From: Segniliparus rugosus ATCC BAA-974
Lineage (GTDB): Bacteria > Actinomycetota > Actinomycetes > Mycobacteriales > Mycobacteriaceae
DNA: 64,000 nucleotides
Assembly (NCBI RefSeq): GCF_000185725.2
Contig: NZ_KI391953.1
Coordinates: 1,914,750-1,978,749, forward strand
Reading direction: 5' to 3'
Shown here one piece after another: positions 46,735 through 55,678 of this stretch. Position 1 is the first letter of the stretch. Each line of letters opens with the position of its first letter. The translations under genes and the position numbers were made by a program. The notes below the pieces were generated by a model. That model was not told the origin of the DNA and ran no database searches. It worked only from the letters and a program-made list of their open reading frames with translations.

Positions 46735-48108
46735 ATGCTGGTGCGTAGTCCATATGATGGCCGTGTTGTCGGGGAAGTCGCCCTCGCGGACGACGAGGAG
46801 GTCGAGCGTGCCGTGTCCGCCGCGCACGCGTTGCGCCGCGCGGCGATTCCCGCGCACGTGCTCGCCGGGGCGCTGCGGCAGATCTCGGACGAGATCGCCG
46901 CGCGGGCGGACGAGGCGGCGGCGATCTTGACCGCCGAGAGCGGGAAGCCGGTCCAGTGGGCCAAGGCGGAGGTCGCGCGCGCGGTGTCGACGTTCGGCTG
47001 GGCCGCGCAGGAGGCGCGGACCTTCTCCGGAGAGCTGCAACGTTTGGACACCGACCCCGGCGGGGTCGGCAGGCTCGCGATCGCCCGTCGCGCCCCTCTC
47101 GGCCCGATCCTGGGCATCACGCCGTTCAACTTCCCGCTGAACCTGGTCGCGCACAAAGTCGCGCCCGCGCTCGCGGTCGGGGCCCCGATCATCGTCAAGC
47201 CCGCCCCGCGCACCCCGTTGGCCGCGCGCTTCCTCGCCGAGATCGTGGCGAAGACCGACCTGCCGGACGGCATGTTCGCGGTGCTGAACGTCTCGAACGA
47301 GCAGACGATCGCGCTCGTGCAGGACCCGAGGCTGCCGGTGGTCTCTTTCACCGGGTCGGTGCCGGTGGGCTGGTCGATCCGCGACAGCGCGCCCCGCAAG
47401 AAAGTGATCCTGGAGCTGGGGGGCAACGGGGCCGCGGTGGTCTGCGCGGATTGGCGCAGCGAGGCGGATTTGGACTGGGCGGCGAGCCGGATCGCGACCT
47501 TCTCGAACTATCAGGCGGGGCAGTCCTGCATTTCGGTGCAGCGGGTCTACGTGGACCGGTCGTTGCACGACGATCTGCTCCAGCGCATCGTGGCCAAGAC
47601 CGAGGCGCTGGGGACGGGGGATCCGGCGGACGCGGCGACGCAAGTCGGCCCGCTGATCGACGAGGACTCGGCCAAGCGGGTCGAGGCGTGGGTCGAGGAG
47701 GCTAAAGCGGACGGCGCGCGCGTGGCGACCGGCGGGGTCCGGTCCGGCACGAGTTACGCGCCGACCGTCCTGACGAACGTGCCGGACAATGCCAAAGTCG
47801 TCGCGGAGGAGGTCTTCGGCCCGGTGGTGTCGGTGTTCGCCGTCGATTCGACGGACGAGGCGTTCGCCAAGGTGAACGACTCCCGGTTCGGATTGCAGAC
47901 CGGAGTGTTCACCCACGACTTGCAGCTGGCGTTCCGCGCGGGGCGGGAGCTCGAAGTCGGGGGAGTGATCGTCGGCGACGTGCCCTCCTACCGGGCCGAC
48001 CAGATGCCCTACGGCGGGGTCAAGGACTCCGGCGTCGGGCGCGAGGGCGTGCGCAGCGCGATGCACGACCTCACCGAAGAAAGAGTCCTCGTCCTGACCG
48101 GGGTGTGA
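46735..48108 (+). CDS. Aldehyde dehydrogenase
   Basis: A 457-residue ALDH. The catalytic Cys lies in GQSCISVQRVYV, the general base Glu in VILELGGNGAAVV, with NAD-binding Lys in IIVKPAPRTPLA and Asn in TPFNFPLNLV. Closest in pattern to lactaldehyde/glyceraldehyde-3-phosphate (non-phosphorylating) type enzymes; the substrate is not fixed. ATG 46735 is seven bases after TAGGAT (46722-46727), a likely leaderless start. Confidence 0.92.
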   Translation: MLVRSPYDGRVVGEVALADDEEVERAVSAAHALRRAAIPAHVLAGALRQISDEIAARADEAAAILTAESGKPVQWAKAEVARAVSTFGWAAQEARTFSGELQRLDTDPGGVGRLAIARRAPLGPILGITPFNFPLNLVAHKVAPALAVGAPIIVKPAPRTPLAARFLAEIVAKTDLPDGMFAVLNVSNEQTIALVQDPRLPVVSFTGSVPVGWSIRDSAPRKKVILELGGNGAAVVCADWRSEADLDWAASRIATFSNYQAGQSCISVQRVYVDRSLHDDLLQRIVAKTEALGTGDPADAATQVGPLIDEDSAKRVEAWVEEAKADGARVATGGVRSGTSYAPTVLTNVPDNAKVVAEEVFGPVVSVFAVDSTDEAFAKVNDSRFGLQTGVFTHDLQLAFRAGRELEVGGVIVGDVPSYRADQMPYGGVKDSGVGREGVRSAMHDLTEERVLVLTGV

Positions 48109-48236
48109 CCCGCCGCCCAGGAGCGATCTGCCGCGTCGTCGGCCGCTCGTGCGCACCGCGCGGCCTTCCGCCTTGCGCCGCGGCTATCGGGGTCGACGGG
48201 GGCCTGGCGAGGGCCGCTGGCGCGGCTCTCGAATCT

Positions 48237-48280
48237 GCTAGCGCAGAATGCTTGCAAGTGCTAGCAAGGCGCGCTAGCAT
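48237..48280 (+). promoter_or_regulatory. Leaderless promoter with three GCTAGC palindromes
   Basis: TTGCAA (48252-48257) and TAGCAT (48275-48280) with a 17-base spacer place the transcription start on the ATG at 48287. GCTAGC occurs at 48237, 48260 and 48273, the last overlapping the -10. CTAG is rare in such GC-rich DNA, so these are candidate operator half-sites for the HTH protein encoded next. Confidence 0.6.
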
Positions 48281-48286
48281 GGTGGC

Positions 48287-48700
48287 ATGGGTCGAGAGGT
48301 CAAAGAGATCTGGGACATCCGAGAAGTCGGAGACATCGGTGAGTTCATCCGGACTCAGCGGGAGCTGGCGCAGGTCTCGTTGCGCCAATTGGCCCAACGG
48401 GCTGGGGTCAGCAATCCGTACCTCAGCCAGATCGAACGAGGTCTGCGGAACCCGTCCGCCCAAGTGATGGGGCAGATCGCAAAGGCTTTGCGGCTTTCGG
48501 CGGAGGCCTTGGGAACGCAGGCGGAGCTGCTGGCGGAGCGCGAGCCGAGCCGGGTGCGCGAGGCGGTGCTCGCGGACGAGTCGATCACCGAACGGCAAAA
48601 AGAAGCGCTGGTCCAAGTGTACGAAGCGTTTGTCCAGGAGACCTCACGTGCGCGGGATCTCCTAAGAGATCAACCCAACCACCACAACAAAGGAGATTGA
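48287..48700 (+). CDS. XRE-family HTH regulator (Rv0474-like)
   Basis: A 137-residue regulator with an XRE HTH at about 22-75 (VSLRQLAQRAGVSNPYLSQIE) and a C-terminal helical part. It precedes hbhA by one base, like Rv0474-Rv0475, and the two are evidently cotranscribed. The transcript is likely leaderless, with the regulator itself perhaps binding the GCTAGC sites over its promoter. Confidence 0.9.
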   Translation: MGREVKEIWDIREVGDIGEFIRTQRELAQVSLRQLAQRAGVSNPYLSQIERGLRNPSAQVMGQIAKALRLSAEALGTQAELLAEREPSRVREAVLADESITERQKEALVQVYEAFVQETSRARDLLRDQPNHHNKGD

Positions 48701-48701
48701 C

Positions 48702-49253
48702 ATGGCTGAGAAGACTGAGAAGAAGAGCACCCCGTCCCTCGACATCAAAGCCCCGTTCTACGCGGCGGTCGGCGTCGGCGACTTCGCGCTCGCCGCGGTG
48801 AACGACATCGTGGAGAAGATCCGCGAGACCGCAGAAAGCGCCACGAGCGAAGTGCTCGCGAAGGTCAACGAGGCGCGGGACAAGCACCTGCCGGAGAAGG
48901 GCGAGAAGGCCGAGCCGATCGGCGACATCCGCGACCTGGTCGCCAAGTTCTCGCCGGAAGAGCTGCGCAAGGTCGCCGAGGCGTACAGCAAAGTCGCCCT
49001 CGACATCTTCAACCTCCTCGCGGAGCGGGGCGAGGAGGCCACCAAACGTCTGCTCAAGCAGTCCGAGGTGCAGGACGTGAAGAAGGCCGTCGCGGACAAG
49101 GTGGACGAGGTCCGCGAGCTCACCGACGATGCGCTCGGCAAGGTCGCCAGCGGCACCCGCGCGCTCGGCGAGCAGGCGAGCAAGGGGACCGGGACCGGCT
49201 CCACCACCCGCCGCTCCGCCGCAACGAAGAAGGCCGACTCCGCCGAGAAGTGA
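48702..49253 (+). CDS. hbhA: Heparin-binding hemagglutinin
   Basis: A 183-residue homologue of mycobacterial HbhA (Rv0475), a coiled-coil surface-associated adhesin that binds heparan sulfate. Segments DIKAPFYAAVGVGDFALAAV and DIRDLVAKFSPEELRKVAEA are typical. The C-terminal Lys/Pro-rich heparin-binding tail of M. tuberculosis is much reduced here to a Thr/Ser/Lys stretch (about 160-183), so heparin binding may be weak. RBS AAGGAG precedes ATG 48702. Confidence 0.93.
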   Translation: MAEKTEKKSTPSLDIKAPFYAAVGVGDFALAAVNDIVEKIRETAESATSEVLAKVNEARDKHLPEKGEKAEPIGDIRDLVAKFSPEELRKVAEAYSKVALDIFNLLAERGEEATKRLLKQSEVQDVKKAVADKVDEVRELTDDALGKVASGTRALGEQASKGTGTGSTTRRSAATKKADSAEK

Positions 49254-49265
49254 GCGAGGCGGGCC

Positions 49266-49318
49266 CGAACGCCGCAGGCTCTGGCCGTCGTCACGACGGC
49301 CAGAGCCTGCGGCGTTCG
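49266..49318. terminator. Strong hairpin terminator after hbhA
   Basis: Perfect 25-bp stem with a 3-base loop, starting 13 bases after the stop; no T run. Confidence 0.85.
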
Positions 49319-49341
49319 TGGGTTTTGGCATAATCAGCGAT

Positions 49342-50394
49342 GTGAGTGCATTGCTTCGTCTGATCCGTTTCGCGCTCCCGCCTGTCGGCGCGCTCGCGTC
49401 GGTGGCAACTGGGGGATTGTTGTGGCCGGTCAAGCCCCAAACCCGCGCCGACTTCGCCCCGCCGAAGCACCCAGGGCGCGAGTCCTGGGTGGAGAGCACG
49501 GGCGGGGTGCGCCTGCGCGTGGTGGAGTACGGGCCGGCGGACGCGCCGCCGCTCGTCTTCGCCCACGGATGGACCTGCACCGCGGAGGTGTGGCTGCCGC
49601 AGGTGCACGCGCTCGCGGGGGAGTTCCGCGTGATCGCCTACGACCAGCGGGGGCACGGGCAGAGCGAGGGCGAATCGGGGCCGTTCCACGTTGACCTGCT
49701 GGGCGACGACCTCTCCGCCGTGCTGGGCCACACGTTGCGCGAGGGCGAGCGGGCGGTCGTCGCGGGGCACAGCATGGGCGGCATGACGATCATGTCCTGG
49801 GCCGCCCGTTACCCCGAGGAGGTGCCGCGCCGCGCGAAGTCGGTGGTGCTCACCGCCACGGCGGTGCGCGAGCTGCCCAGCAGGATCAAGATCCAGCCGT
49901 TGACGTTGTTCAGCTCGGCGGGGGAGGAGACCATGAAGAAGGCGGTGTCCGCCTTGAGCGCCGCGCTCTCGGCCCCGCTGAACCTGTGGCTGCTCCGCAG
50001 CGCGTGGGCGACGCGGTTCCTCGTCCGGCACAGCGTACTGTGCGCCGAGGCGAGCGACGCGGACGTGGACCGGACCGCCGAGATGGCCCTCACGTGCGCG
50101 CGTCGGTCGAGGGGCGGTTGGTTCCAGGTCTTGGCGTTCGCCGACCTCGTGGCGGGCCTGAGGAATCTGACCGTGCCGACGGTGGTGGTCGCGGGCCTGC
50201 AGGATCGCCTTCTGCCGGTGGAGCACAGCTACGAAATGGCGGCAGAGCTGGTCGAGACCGGCTGGCTGGAGCGGTTGGTCGTCGTGCCGGGGTCCGGCCA
50301 TATGGTCCAGCTGGAGGCGACCGAGCAGTACAACGCGCTGCTGCGCGAGACCGCCCGGACTGCGTCCTCGGCGACAGCGGGAGCGGGGCGGTGA
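49342..50394 (+). CDS. Alpha/beta hydrolase
   Basis: GTG 49342 gives 350 residues. A short N-terminal hydrophobic segment (about 7-24) is followed by a classic alpha/beta-hydrolase fold: oxyanion HGWTC, nucleophile GHSMGGM, acid in GLQDRLLPV and His in GSGHMVQLEA. The substrate is unknown; haloperoxidase/lipase-like enzymes share the pattern. A -10-like CATAAT lies at 49329-49334, seven bases upstream (leaderless), although the terminator hairpin lies just before it. Its TGA overlaps the deoC GTG. Confidence 0.88.
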   Translation: MSALLRLIRFALPPVGALASVATGGLLWPVKPQTRADFAPPKHPGRESWVESTGGVRLRVVEYGPADAPPLVFAHGWTCTAEVWLPQVHALAGEFRVIAYDQRGHGQSEGESGPFHVDLLGDDLSAVLGHTLREGERAVVAGHSMGGMTIMSWAARYPEEVPRRAKSVVLTATAVRELPSRIKIQPLTLFSSAGEETMKKAVSALSAALSAPLNLWLLRSAWATRFLVRHSVLCAEASDADVDRTAEMALTCARRSRGGWFQVLAFADLVAGLRNLTVPTVVVAGLQDRLLPVEHSYEMAAELVETGWLERLVVVPGSGHMVQLEATEQYNALLRETARTASSATAGAGR

Positions 50395-51065
50395 GCGGGC
50401 TGCGGCGCGCGGATGTCGCCGCGATGGTGGAGCACACGCTGCTCAAGCCGGAAGCGCTCGCGGAGCACGCAGCGCAGACTGTGGCAGAAGCGCAAGCGCT
50501 GGGCGTGCTCGGCGTGTGCCTCTCGCCGTCCGTACTGCCGGTCGAGGCGCAGGGGCTTGTGCTGGTCACGGTGGTGGGCTTCCCATCCGGACGGCACCAC
50601 GCCGAGATCAAGGCCGCCGAAGCGGCGCTCGCCGCCCGTCAGGGGGCGCAGGAGATCGATATGGTCGTCGACCTTTCGAACCCGCTCGTCGGCGACTACG
50701 AGTCGGTGGAGCGCGAGGTCGCCCTGGTGCGCGCGGCCTGCGGCGACGCGCTGCTCAAGGTGATCATCGAGTCGGAGGCGCTGCTCACGCTGGCCCCGGA
50801 CGGCGCGAGCGCGGTGACCGAGACCTCACGGGCGGTGGAACGCGGCGGCGCGGAGTTCGTGAAGACTTCGACGGGTTTTCACCCCGCGGGAGGGGCAAGC
50901 GTCGCGGCTGTCTCGCTGATGTCGGCCGCGGTCAGCTCGCGGGTGCGGGTGAAAGCAAGCGGAGGGATCCGCACCGCGGAGCAGGCTCGCGCGCTGATCG
51001 AGGCCGGGGCGCACCGCCTCGGCTTGTCGGGGTCGCGCGCCGTCCTCGACGGGTTCCCCGTGTGA
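50391..51065 (+). CDS. deoC: Deoxyribose-phosphate aldolase
   Basis: A 224-residue class I aldolase cleaving 2-deoxyribose-5-phosphate to acetaldehyde and glyceraldehyde-3-phosphate. Schiff-base Lys158 is in FVKTSTGF and the second Lys188 in VKASGGIRT. The GTG start overlaps the hydrolase stop. In M. tuberculosis deoC is also close to hbhA. Confidence 0.96.
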   Translation: MSGLRRADVAAMVEHTLLKPEALAEHAAQTVAEAQALGVLGVCLSPSVLPVEAQGLVLVTVVGFPSGRHHAEIKAAEAALAARQGAQEIDMVVDLSNPLVGDYESVEREVALVRAACGDALLKVIIESEALLTLAPDGASAVTETSRAVERGGAEFVKTSTGFHPAGGASVAAVSLMSAAVSSRVRVKASGGIRTAEQARALIEAGAHRLGLSGSRAVLDGFPV

Positions 51066-51084
51066 ACGCTCGCCTGAGGGCGAA

Positions 51085-51124
51085 GAGAAAAGGAGCCCCG
51101 CCGGTCGGCGGGGCTCCTTTTCTC
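51085..51124. terminator. Bidirectional terminator between deoC and the DUF2993 gene
   Basis: 18-bp perfect arms around GGTC with T-rich flank on either side, between two converging genes. Confidence 0.9.
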
Positions 51125-51144
51125 ATTCTCTTCGCTCTCGCTGG

Positions 51145-52488
51145 TCACTCCAGCCAGCGCAGCGCGGAGCACTTGGTCCCCTTCACGAGGGGAGCGTCGT
51201 CCGCGTAGAACTGGAAGACAATCGAGTCCTGCTTGACCTGCACGGATTTCGCCTTCAGCCCCATGGGGTAGCTCGCGACCTTCTTTGCGACCTGTTCGAT
51301 GGCGGGCCGGGCGATCGAGTTCGCGAAGCCGGACACGTCGAACCCGATGAAGTTATGGGCCTCGGGCAGGTCGATGCTCTTGATCCTGATCTGCAAGTTG
51401 TGCTGCTTGTCGACCTCCGGCTGCACGATGATGACGGCACGGGCCTGGAGGATGCCGATCTTGCCGTTCACGTCGATGTCGAACTGGTTGTGCTCCGGAT
51501 CGAGCTTGACCGAGTTGACGGAGGTGATCGGGGATTCGGTCTGGCCAGGGTCCTTCAAGTCCCGGTTGGCCAAGGTCTGCCGGATCCCTTCGGCGGTCCA
51601 CGTGACTTGAGTGGTCATGTGGCCGACGGAGCCGCCGCCTTTGGTGACGTGCACGTCTTCCAGGTGGGCGATGATGTCCAGCCCTTTGATGGCCTCTTTG
51701 AGCTGCACCTCGCCGTTGCGGTCGTACTTGTCCACCGCGCTGTTCTTCGCGTCCACCGAAAGGTAGGGGATTTCGTGGTCGAGCAGGCTCGCGAGCAGGA
51801 ACTTGCTGTGGTCGTAGTCGACCTTTGCCTTCGTGTGCAGCACGTTCTCCGCAGCCTCGTCGGCGCACACGGCGAGCAGGTGGCGGGCGACCAGCTCGCC
51901 TCCGAGCACCCCGACGACGCCGAGCAGCAGCAGGACGACAAGGCTGAGCACAGCGGTCTTCAGCCCGAATCTCGACGGCCGAGAGCCAGGCGCGGCTCCG
52001 GGCTCGTCGTCCGCGTCATGCCCCTTCGAGGAAGCCCCGCCGGTCGTGACGGCGGCGGCTCCGGCTGCGGCCGGCGGGAGCACGGCCGTCTCGTCGGAAA
52101 CGCTTTGCTCGGCCTGGTCCGGCTCTCTCCGGCCTTGCTCGGCGACAGGCAGCTCCGTCGTGGCTTCGGTCGGTGCGGGGGCGGGGAGTTCTTCGGTCAG
52201 GTCCGCCCCCTCTGGCTCGACGGCGGGCAGGACGGTCGTCTCGTCCGCCACGTCGCGCTCCGCCGGGGGAGGTTCGGAGCCGAGGCCGGCGGGATCGTGT
52301 TCGACGGCAGGCAGGACGGTTGTCTCGTCGTCTGCGGCGGGCAGGACGGTCGTCTCGTCGTCTGCGGCGGGCAGTTTCTCCGTCGGCGGCTCTTCCTGCG
52401 CATCGCTCTCGGGACGTTCGACGTCCTCGCTCGCGCTGGAGCTGTGCTCTGTTGGCTCTTTCGGATCGGAATCGTTCGACTGGCTCAT
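51145..52488 (-). CDS. DUF2993 lipid-transfer-like membrane protein with TTVLP repeats
   Basis: A 447-residue protein. The cytoplasmic N-terminal 170 residues are acidic and carry repeated DETTVLP (44-50, 54-60, 82-88) with variants TTELP (110) and DETAVLP (132). One membrane helix follows (about 175-197), then an extracytoplasmic DUF2993 domain of about 240 residues, the family of Rv0479c, which resembles lipid-binding tubular folds. The repeats resemble the ETT phosphoacceptor motif of GarA/OdhI for Ser/Thr kinases, an inference. Confidence 0.88.
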   Translation of the reverse strand: MSQSNDSDPKEPTEHSSSASEDVERPESDAQEEPPTEKLPAADDETTVLPAADDETTVLPAVEHDPAGLGSEPPPAERDVADETTVLPAVEPEGADLTEELPAPAPTEATTELPVAEQGRREPDQAEQSVSDETAVLPPAAAGAAAVTTGGASSKGHDADDEPGAAPGSRPSRFGLKTAVLSLVVLLLLGVVGVLGGELVARHLLAVCADEAAENVLHTKAKVDYDHSKFLLASLLDHEIPYLSVDAKNSAVDKYDRNGEVQLKEAIKGLDIIAHLEDVHVTKGGGSVGHMTTQVTWTAEGIRQTLANRDLKDPGQTESPITSVNSVKLDPEHNQFDIDVNGKIGILQARAVIIVQPEVDKQHNLQIRIKSIDLPEAHNFIGFDVSGFANSIARPAIEQVAKKVASYPMGLKAKSVQVKQDSIVFQFYADDAPLVKGTKCSALRWLE

Positions 52489-52492
52489 CGAG

Positions 52493-53314
52493 TCAGCACT
52501 TTACCAGTGCTCGCTGGAGGGGGTTCCGCTTGAGAACAGGCAGCGCGGTCCGCGCCTGGTCGACGACGTCAAGATCGATTTCGACGACGAGCAATTCTGG
52601 CGCGGCTCCGGCCTCCCCGACCACTTCGCCGAACGGCGAGACGACGCGGCTGAACCCGATCCCCCTCGGCGCGGACGAGTCCGCCGCCGCCGCTCCGGGA
52701 TCCGCCTGGCCGCAGGCGAGCACGTAGGAGGTGCTGTCCAACGCGCGGGCCGCCGTCAGCAGGCGCCACTGTTCGAGTTTGCGCGGCCCCGAGCCCCAGG
52801 AGGCGCTGACCACGAGCGCGTGCGCGCCGAGCCGGGCCAGCTCCTGGTACAGCCAGGGGAAGCGCACGTCGTAGCACGTTGTGAGCCCGATCCTCGCCGG
52901 ACCGAGGTCGAACACCACCAGGTCGCTCCCCGCCTCCACGGTGCGGGACTCGAGGAATCCCAGCGCGTCGAAGAGGTGGATTTTGTCGTAGGGCCAGACC
53001 TGCGCGCCGTCGGTGGCGATCAGGGTGTTGCGCACCTTGCCCTCTCCCGCTTCGGCGGGGGAGAACATGCCGACGACGATGGCGACGCCGAGTTCGGCTG
53101 CGAGCGCGCGGATCTGCGCCGCCCACGGCCCGTCCACCGGCTCGGCGACCGGGGCGAGCGGTTCGCCGAAGCACCGCATGCCCGCCTCTGGGAAGACCAC
53201 GAGCTGCGCGCCGCGCGCCTTGGCGGCGCGGGCGCTCTCCGCGATGAGCGCCGCATTGGCGGCGGGATCGGGCCCGGAGGAGATCTGCGCCAGCGCGACG
53301 CGCAACAGGGCCAT
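52493..53314 (-). CDS. Carbon-nitrogen hydrolase (nitrilase superfamily)
   Basis: A 273-residue nitrilase-superfamily amidohydrolase with the triad Glu43 (FPEAG), Lys111 (YDKIHLFD) and Cys147 (TCYDVRFPWL). Corresponds to Rv0480c. Substrate uncertain; this group includes deaminated-glutathione-type amidases. Four bases before the DUF2993 gene (upstream) so probably cotranscribed with it. Confidence 0.93.
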   Translation of the reverse strand: MALLRVALAQISSGPDPAANAALIAESARAAKARGAQLVVFPEAGMRCFGEPLAPVAEPVDGPWAAQIRALAAELGVAIVVGMFSPAEAGEGKVRNTLIATDGAQVWPYDKIHLFDALGFLESRTVEAGSDLVVFDLGPARIGLTTCYDVRFPWLYQELARLGAHALVVSASWGSGPRKLEQWRLLTAARALDSTSYVLACGQADPGAAAADSSAPRGIGFSRVVSPFGEVVGEAGAAPELLVVEIDLDVVDQARTALPVLKRNPLQRALVKC

Positions 53315-53318
53315 CAGC

Positions 53319-53981
53319 TCACCAGGTCTGGATGATGTCGGCCGCGCTCTGCGCGAGGCGCTGCGCGGCCGTCCTCGGGTCGTCCTCCGAGGGGCGCCAG
53401 CCGTTGTAGAAAGCGTCCACTTCCTCCTGGGTCCAGGCGGGCGGGCGCGGCGAGAGCCACTGGCACAGGTACTCGGCCTCGCCCCGGACCAGCTCTTTGA
53501 GGTTCACCAGGATGAGCTGCTCGAGCTTGGGCCCGAGGACCGGCACGAACACCCGGATGTTCATGCTCCTGCGGATGAGCGTCCCGCCGGAGCCGTTGTC
53601 GACCAGGCCGACGCCGCTCTCCCGCATCGTGAGCGTGCCGCCGAACTTGCCCGGCGCGGCGGGCACCGAGGCGGAGAAGGCTCCGTTGTTCCCGTCCTCG
53701 TCCGCGAGCCCCGGCCGCAGGAATTTCTCCTTGCGGGTGATGTGCATGTCCACCTTCATGATCGACTTGGCGATCGGCGGGAGGTACTCGCGCGGCAGCT
53801 TCTGCTTGACCTCGATTTCGACGTAGTCGTCGGTCTTCTCGAAGCTCACGACCTCCGACTTGTCGGTGAGCTGCAGCCACAGCTGCATCAGGTCGTCCCA
53901 GAATTGCTGGTCGGAGAGGCCTTCGAAGACCCGCTCGGGAGGATGCCGGTACCGGACGGGGAGATGCAAGGTACGTGCCAT
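53319..53981 (-). CDS. DUF2505 protein, first copy
   Basis: A 220-residue member of DUF2505 (START-like fold). PPERVFEGLSDQQFWDDLM is typical of the family, then VDMHITRKEKF and the C-terminal LEQLILVNLKELVRGEAEYL helix. No signal peptide. Longer by 48 residues than the second copy, mainly at the C-terminus, where DPRTAAQRLAQSAADIIQTW is unique. Function unknown. Confidence 0.85.
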   Translation of the reverse strand: MARTLHLPVRYRHPPERVFEGLSDQQFWDDLMQLWLQLTDKSEVVSFEKTDDYVEIEVKQKLPREYLPPIAKSIMKVDMHITRKEKFLRPGLADEDGNNGAFSASVPAAPGKFGGTLTMRESGVGLVDNGSGGTLIRRSMNIRVFVPVLGPKLEQLILVNLKELVRGEAEYLCQWLSPRPPAWTQEEVDAFYNGWRPSEDDPRTAAQRLAQSAADIIQTW

Positions 53982-54022
53982 AGTGCTTGTAGCTTACTAC
54001 TGCGCCCGTAGGGGGAACTGGC

Positions 54023-54541
54023 CTAGTGCTCGGCCAACCAGGCGGTGGTGAAGTCGCGCTCTTTGTCGAGAAGCTCCACGACCTGGCCGGAGAGGTTGGA
54101 CTCGATCTTCGCGCCGAGGAACGGGATGCTCACCTTCACCTCGCCGGTGTAGCTCACAGCGGAGCCGCCGCCGGTCGAGGTGAGCTTGCCCTCGCCGCGC
54201 ACGCGCGCGGGGGTGCCGGGGACGCTGACGGTGTACCAGCCGACGGCGTTGCCGTCCTTGAGCGGGCTCCAGTGCTCGCTGCGCTCGATGACCAGGTCGC
54301 CGCTGCGGATCTTCGCGATCATCGGCGGAAGCTCGTCGGCGGGGATGATGTGGCTGGAGCGGACCGAGAACCAGCCTTCTTCCACGGGCTCCCCGTCCGG
54401 GTCGGGCCCGAACGCGAGGGTCGAGCCCTCGCCGCCGACCTCGTTGATCCGGTCCGTCCAGTAGGCCTGGCTGGTCAATACGTCGTGCAACCGTTTCGAG
54501 TCGACAGAGAACTCGGCGGAATAGTCAATAGGTGTCGCCAC
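54023..54541 (-). CDS. DUF2505 protein, second copy (Rv0481c-like)
   Basis: A 172-residue DUF2505 protein like Rv0481c, divergent from murB. Begins MATPIDYSAEFSVDSKRLHD, has IPFLGAKIESNLSGQVVELL and ends LLDKERDFTTAWLAEH. START-like lipid or small-molecule binding is possible. Likely first gene of the operon 54541 to 51145. Confidence 0.88.
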   Translation of the reverse strand: MATPIDYSAEFSVDSKRLHDVLTSQAYWTDRINEVGGEGSTLAFGPDPDGEPVEEGWFSVRSSHIIPADELPPMIAKIRSGDLVIERSEHWSPLKDGNAVGWYTVSVPGTPARVRGEGKLTSTGGGSAVSYTGEVKVSIPFLGAKIESNLSGQVVELLDKERDFTTAWLAEH

Positions 54542-54565
54542 TAGGGCAGGCTACCGTGTTCAGTC

Positions 54566-55663
54566 ATGGAAAGCGCGCAGCTCCCCCGAAAATTGGCCGA
54601 TCTTGGCGCTCTGACGCGCAAGGACGCGACGTTCGCGCAGCTCACAACCTTGCGGGTGGGCGGGTCGATCGGGCTGCTCGTGGACTGCCCCGACCGGGAG
54701 ATCGTGTTCGGGGCCGTCAAGGAGCTCGCGGACGCGCAGGTGCCGACGATCCACCTCGGCGGCGGCAGCAACCTGGTGGCTCCGGACGAGGGCTGGCCGG
54801 GCGCGGTGCTGCGCGTGACGAGCGAAGGGCTCTCCAGCGCGCTCGACTCGGACGGAGCCCTGGTGCTCGCGGACGCGGGGGTCCGCTGGGACGACCTCGT
54901 CGCGTTCGCCGTCGAGTCGGGGCTCGGCGGGCTGGAGTGCTTGTCCGGCATCCCCGGCAACGTGGGGGCGAGCGTGAAGCAGAACATCGGCGCGTACGGC
55001 TCCCAGCTCTCCGACTGCCTTGTCGAGGCCGAGCTGTGGAACTGGAGCACCGGGGAGCACCGCTGGGCCTCGGCGGAAAGCTTGCGCTTGGGCTATCGCT
55101 CCTCGGCGATCCGGCACGAGGAGTGCGTCGTCGTGCTGACGCTGCGCCTGCGGCTGACCTCGGACGGGCTGTCCGCGCCGATCCGCTACCGGGAGCTTGC
55201 TTCGGCGGTCGGGGTCCGAGAAGGCGAGCGCGCGCCGGCGCGGGAGGTCAGGGACGCGGTGCTGTCCTTGCGGGCGGGCAAGGGGATGCTGCTGGACGAG
55301 GGCGACCACGACACCTGGAGCACCGGATCGTTCTTCGTGAACCCGGTGCTGCCGCTGGACGAGGCCGAGCGGCTGTTCCCTCGGGCGAAGCGCCCCGAGC
55401 GCATGCCTTGGTTCGTGGAGGGGGAGCAGGTGAAGCTCTCGGCGGCCTGGCTCATCGAACACGCCGGGTTCGGCAAGGGCTTCCCCGGCGAGGACGCGCC
55501 GGCGCGGCTGTCCGTCAAGCACACGCTTGCGATCACGAACCGGGGCGCGGCAACCTCGGCGGACGTGCTGACGTTGGCCGGGCGAGTCCGCGCGGGGGTG
55601 CGGGAGGCGTTCGGCGTGCGTTTGGAGCCCGAGCCGATCATCCTCGGCAAAGGCCTCGACTAG
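54566..55663 (+). CDS. murB: UDP-N-acetylenolpyruvoylglucosamine reductase
   Basis: FAD- and NADPH-dependent second step of UDP-MurNAc synthesis. 365 residues. FAD site LGGGSNLV and GLECLSGIPGNVGASVKQNI; catalytic Ser in STGSFFVNP; late Glu in the C-terminal region. ATG 54566 lies eight bases after TACCGT, so it may be leaderless; 24 bases separate it from the divergent DUF2505 gene. Order as Rv0482. Confidence 0.96.
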   Translation: MESAQLPRKLADLGALTRKDATFAQLTTLRVGGSIGLLVDCPDREIVFGAVKELADAQVPTIHLGGGSNLVAPDEGWPGAVLRVTSEGLSSALDSDGALVLADAGVRWDDLVAFAVESGLGGLECLSGIPGNVGASVKQNIGAYGSQLSDCLVEAELWNWSTGEHRWASAESLRLGYRSSAIRHEECVVVLTLRLRLTSDGLSAPIRYRELASAVGVREGERAPAREVRDAVLSLRAGKGMLLDEGDHDTWSTGSFFVNPVLPLDEAERLFPRAKRPERMPWFVEGEQVKLSAAWLIEHAGFGKGFPGEDAPARLSVKHTLAITNRGAATSADVLTLAGRVRAGVREAFGVRLEPEPIILGKGLD

Positions 55664-55678
55664 TTTTGCTCGGCCCCG

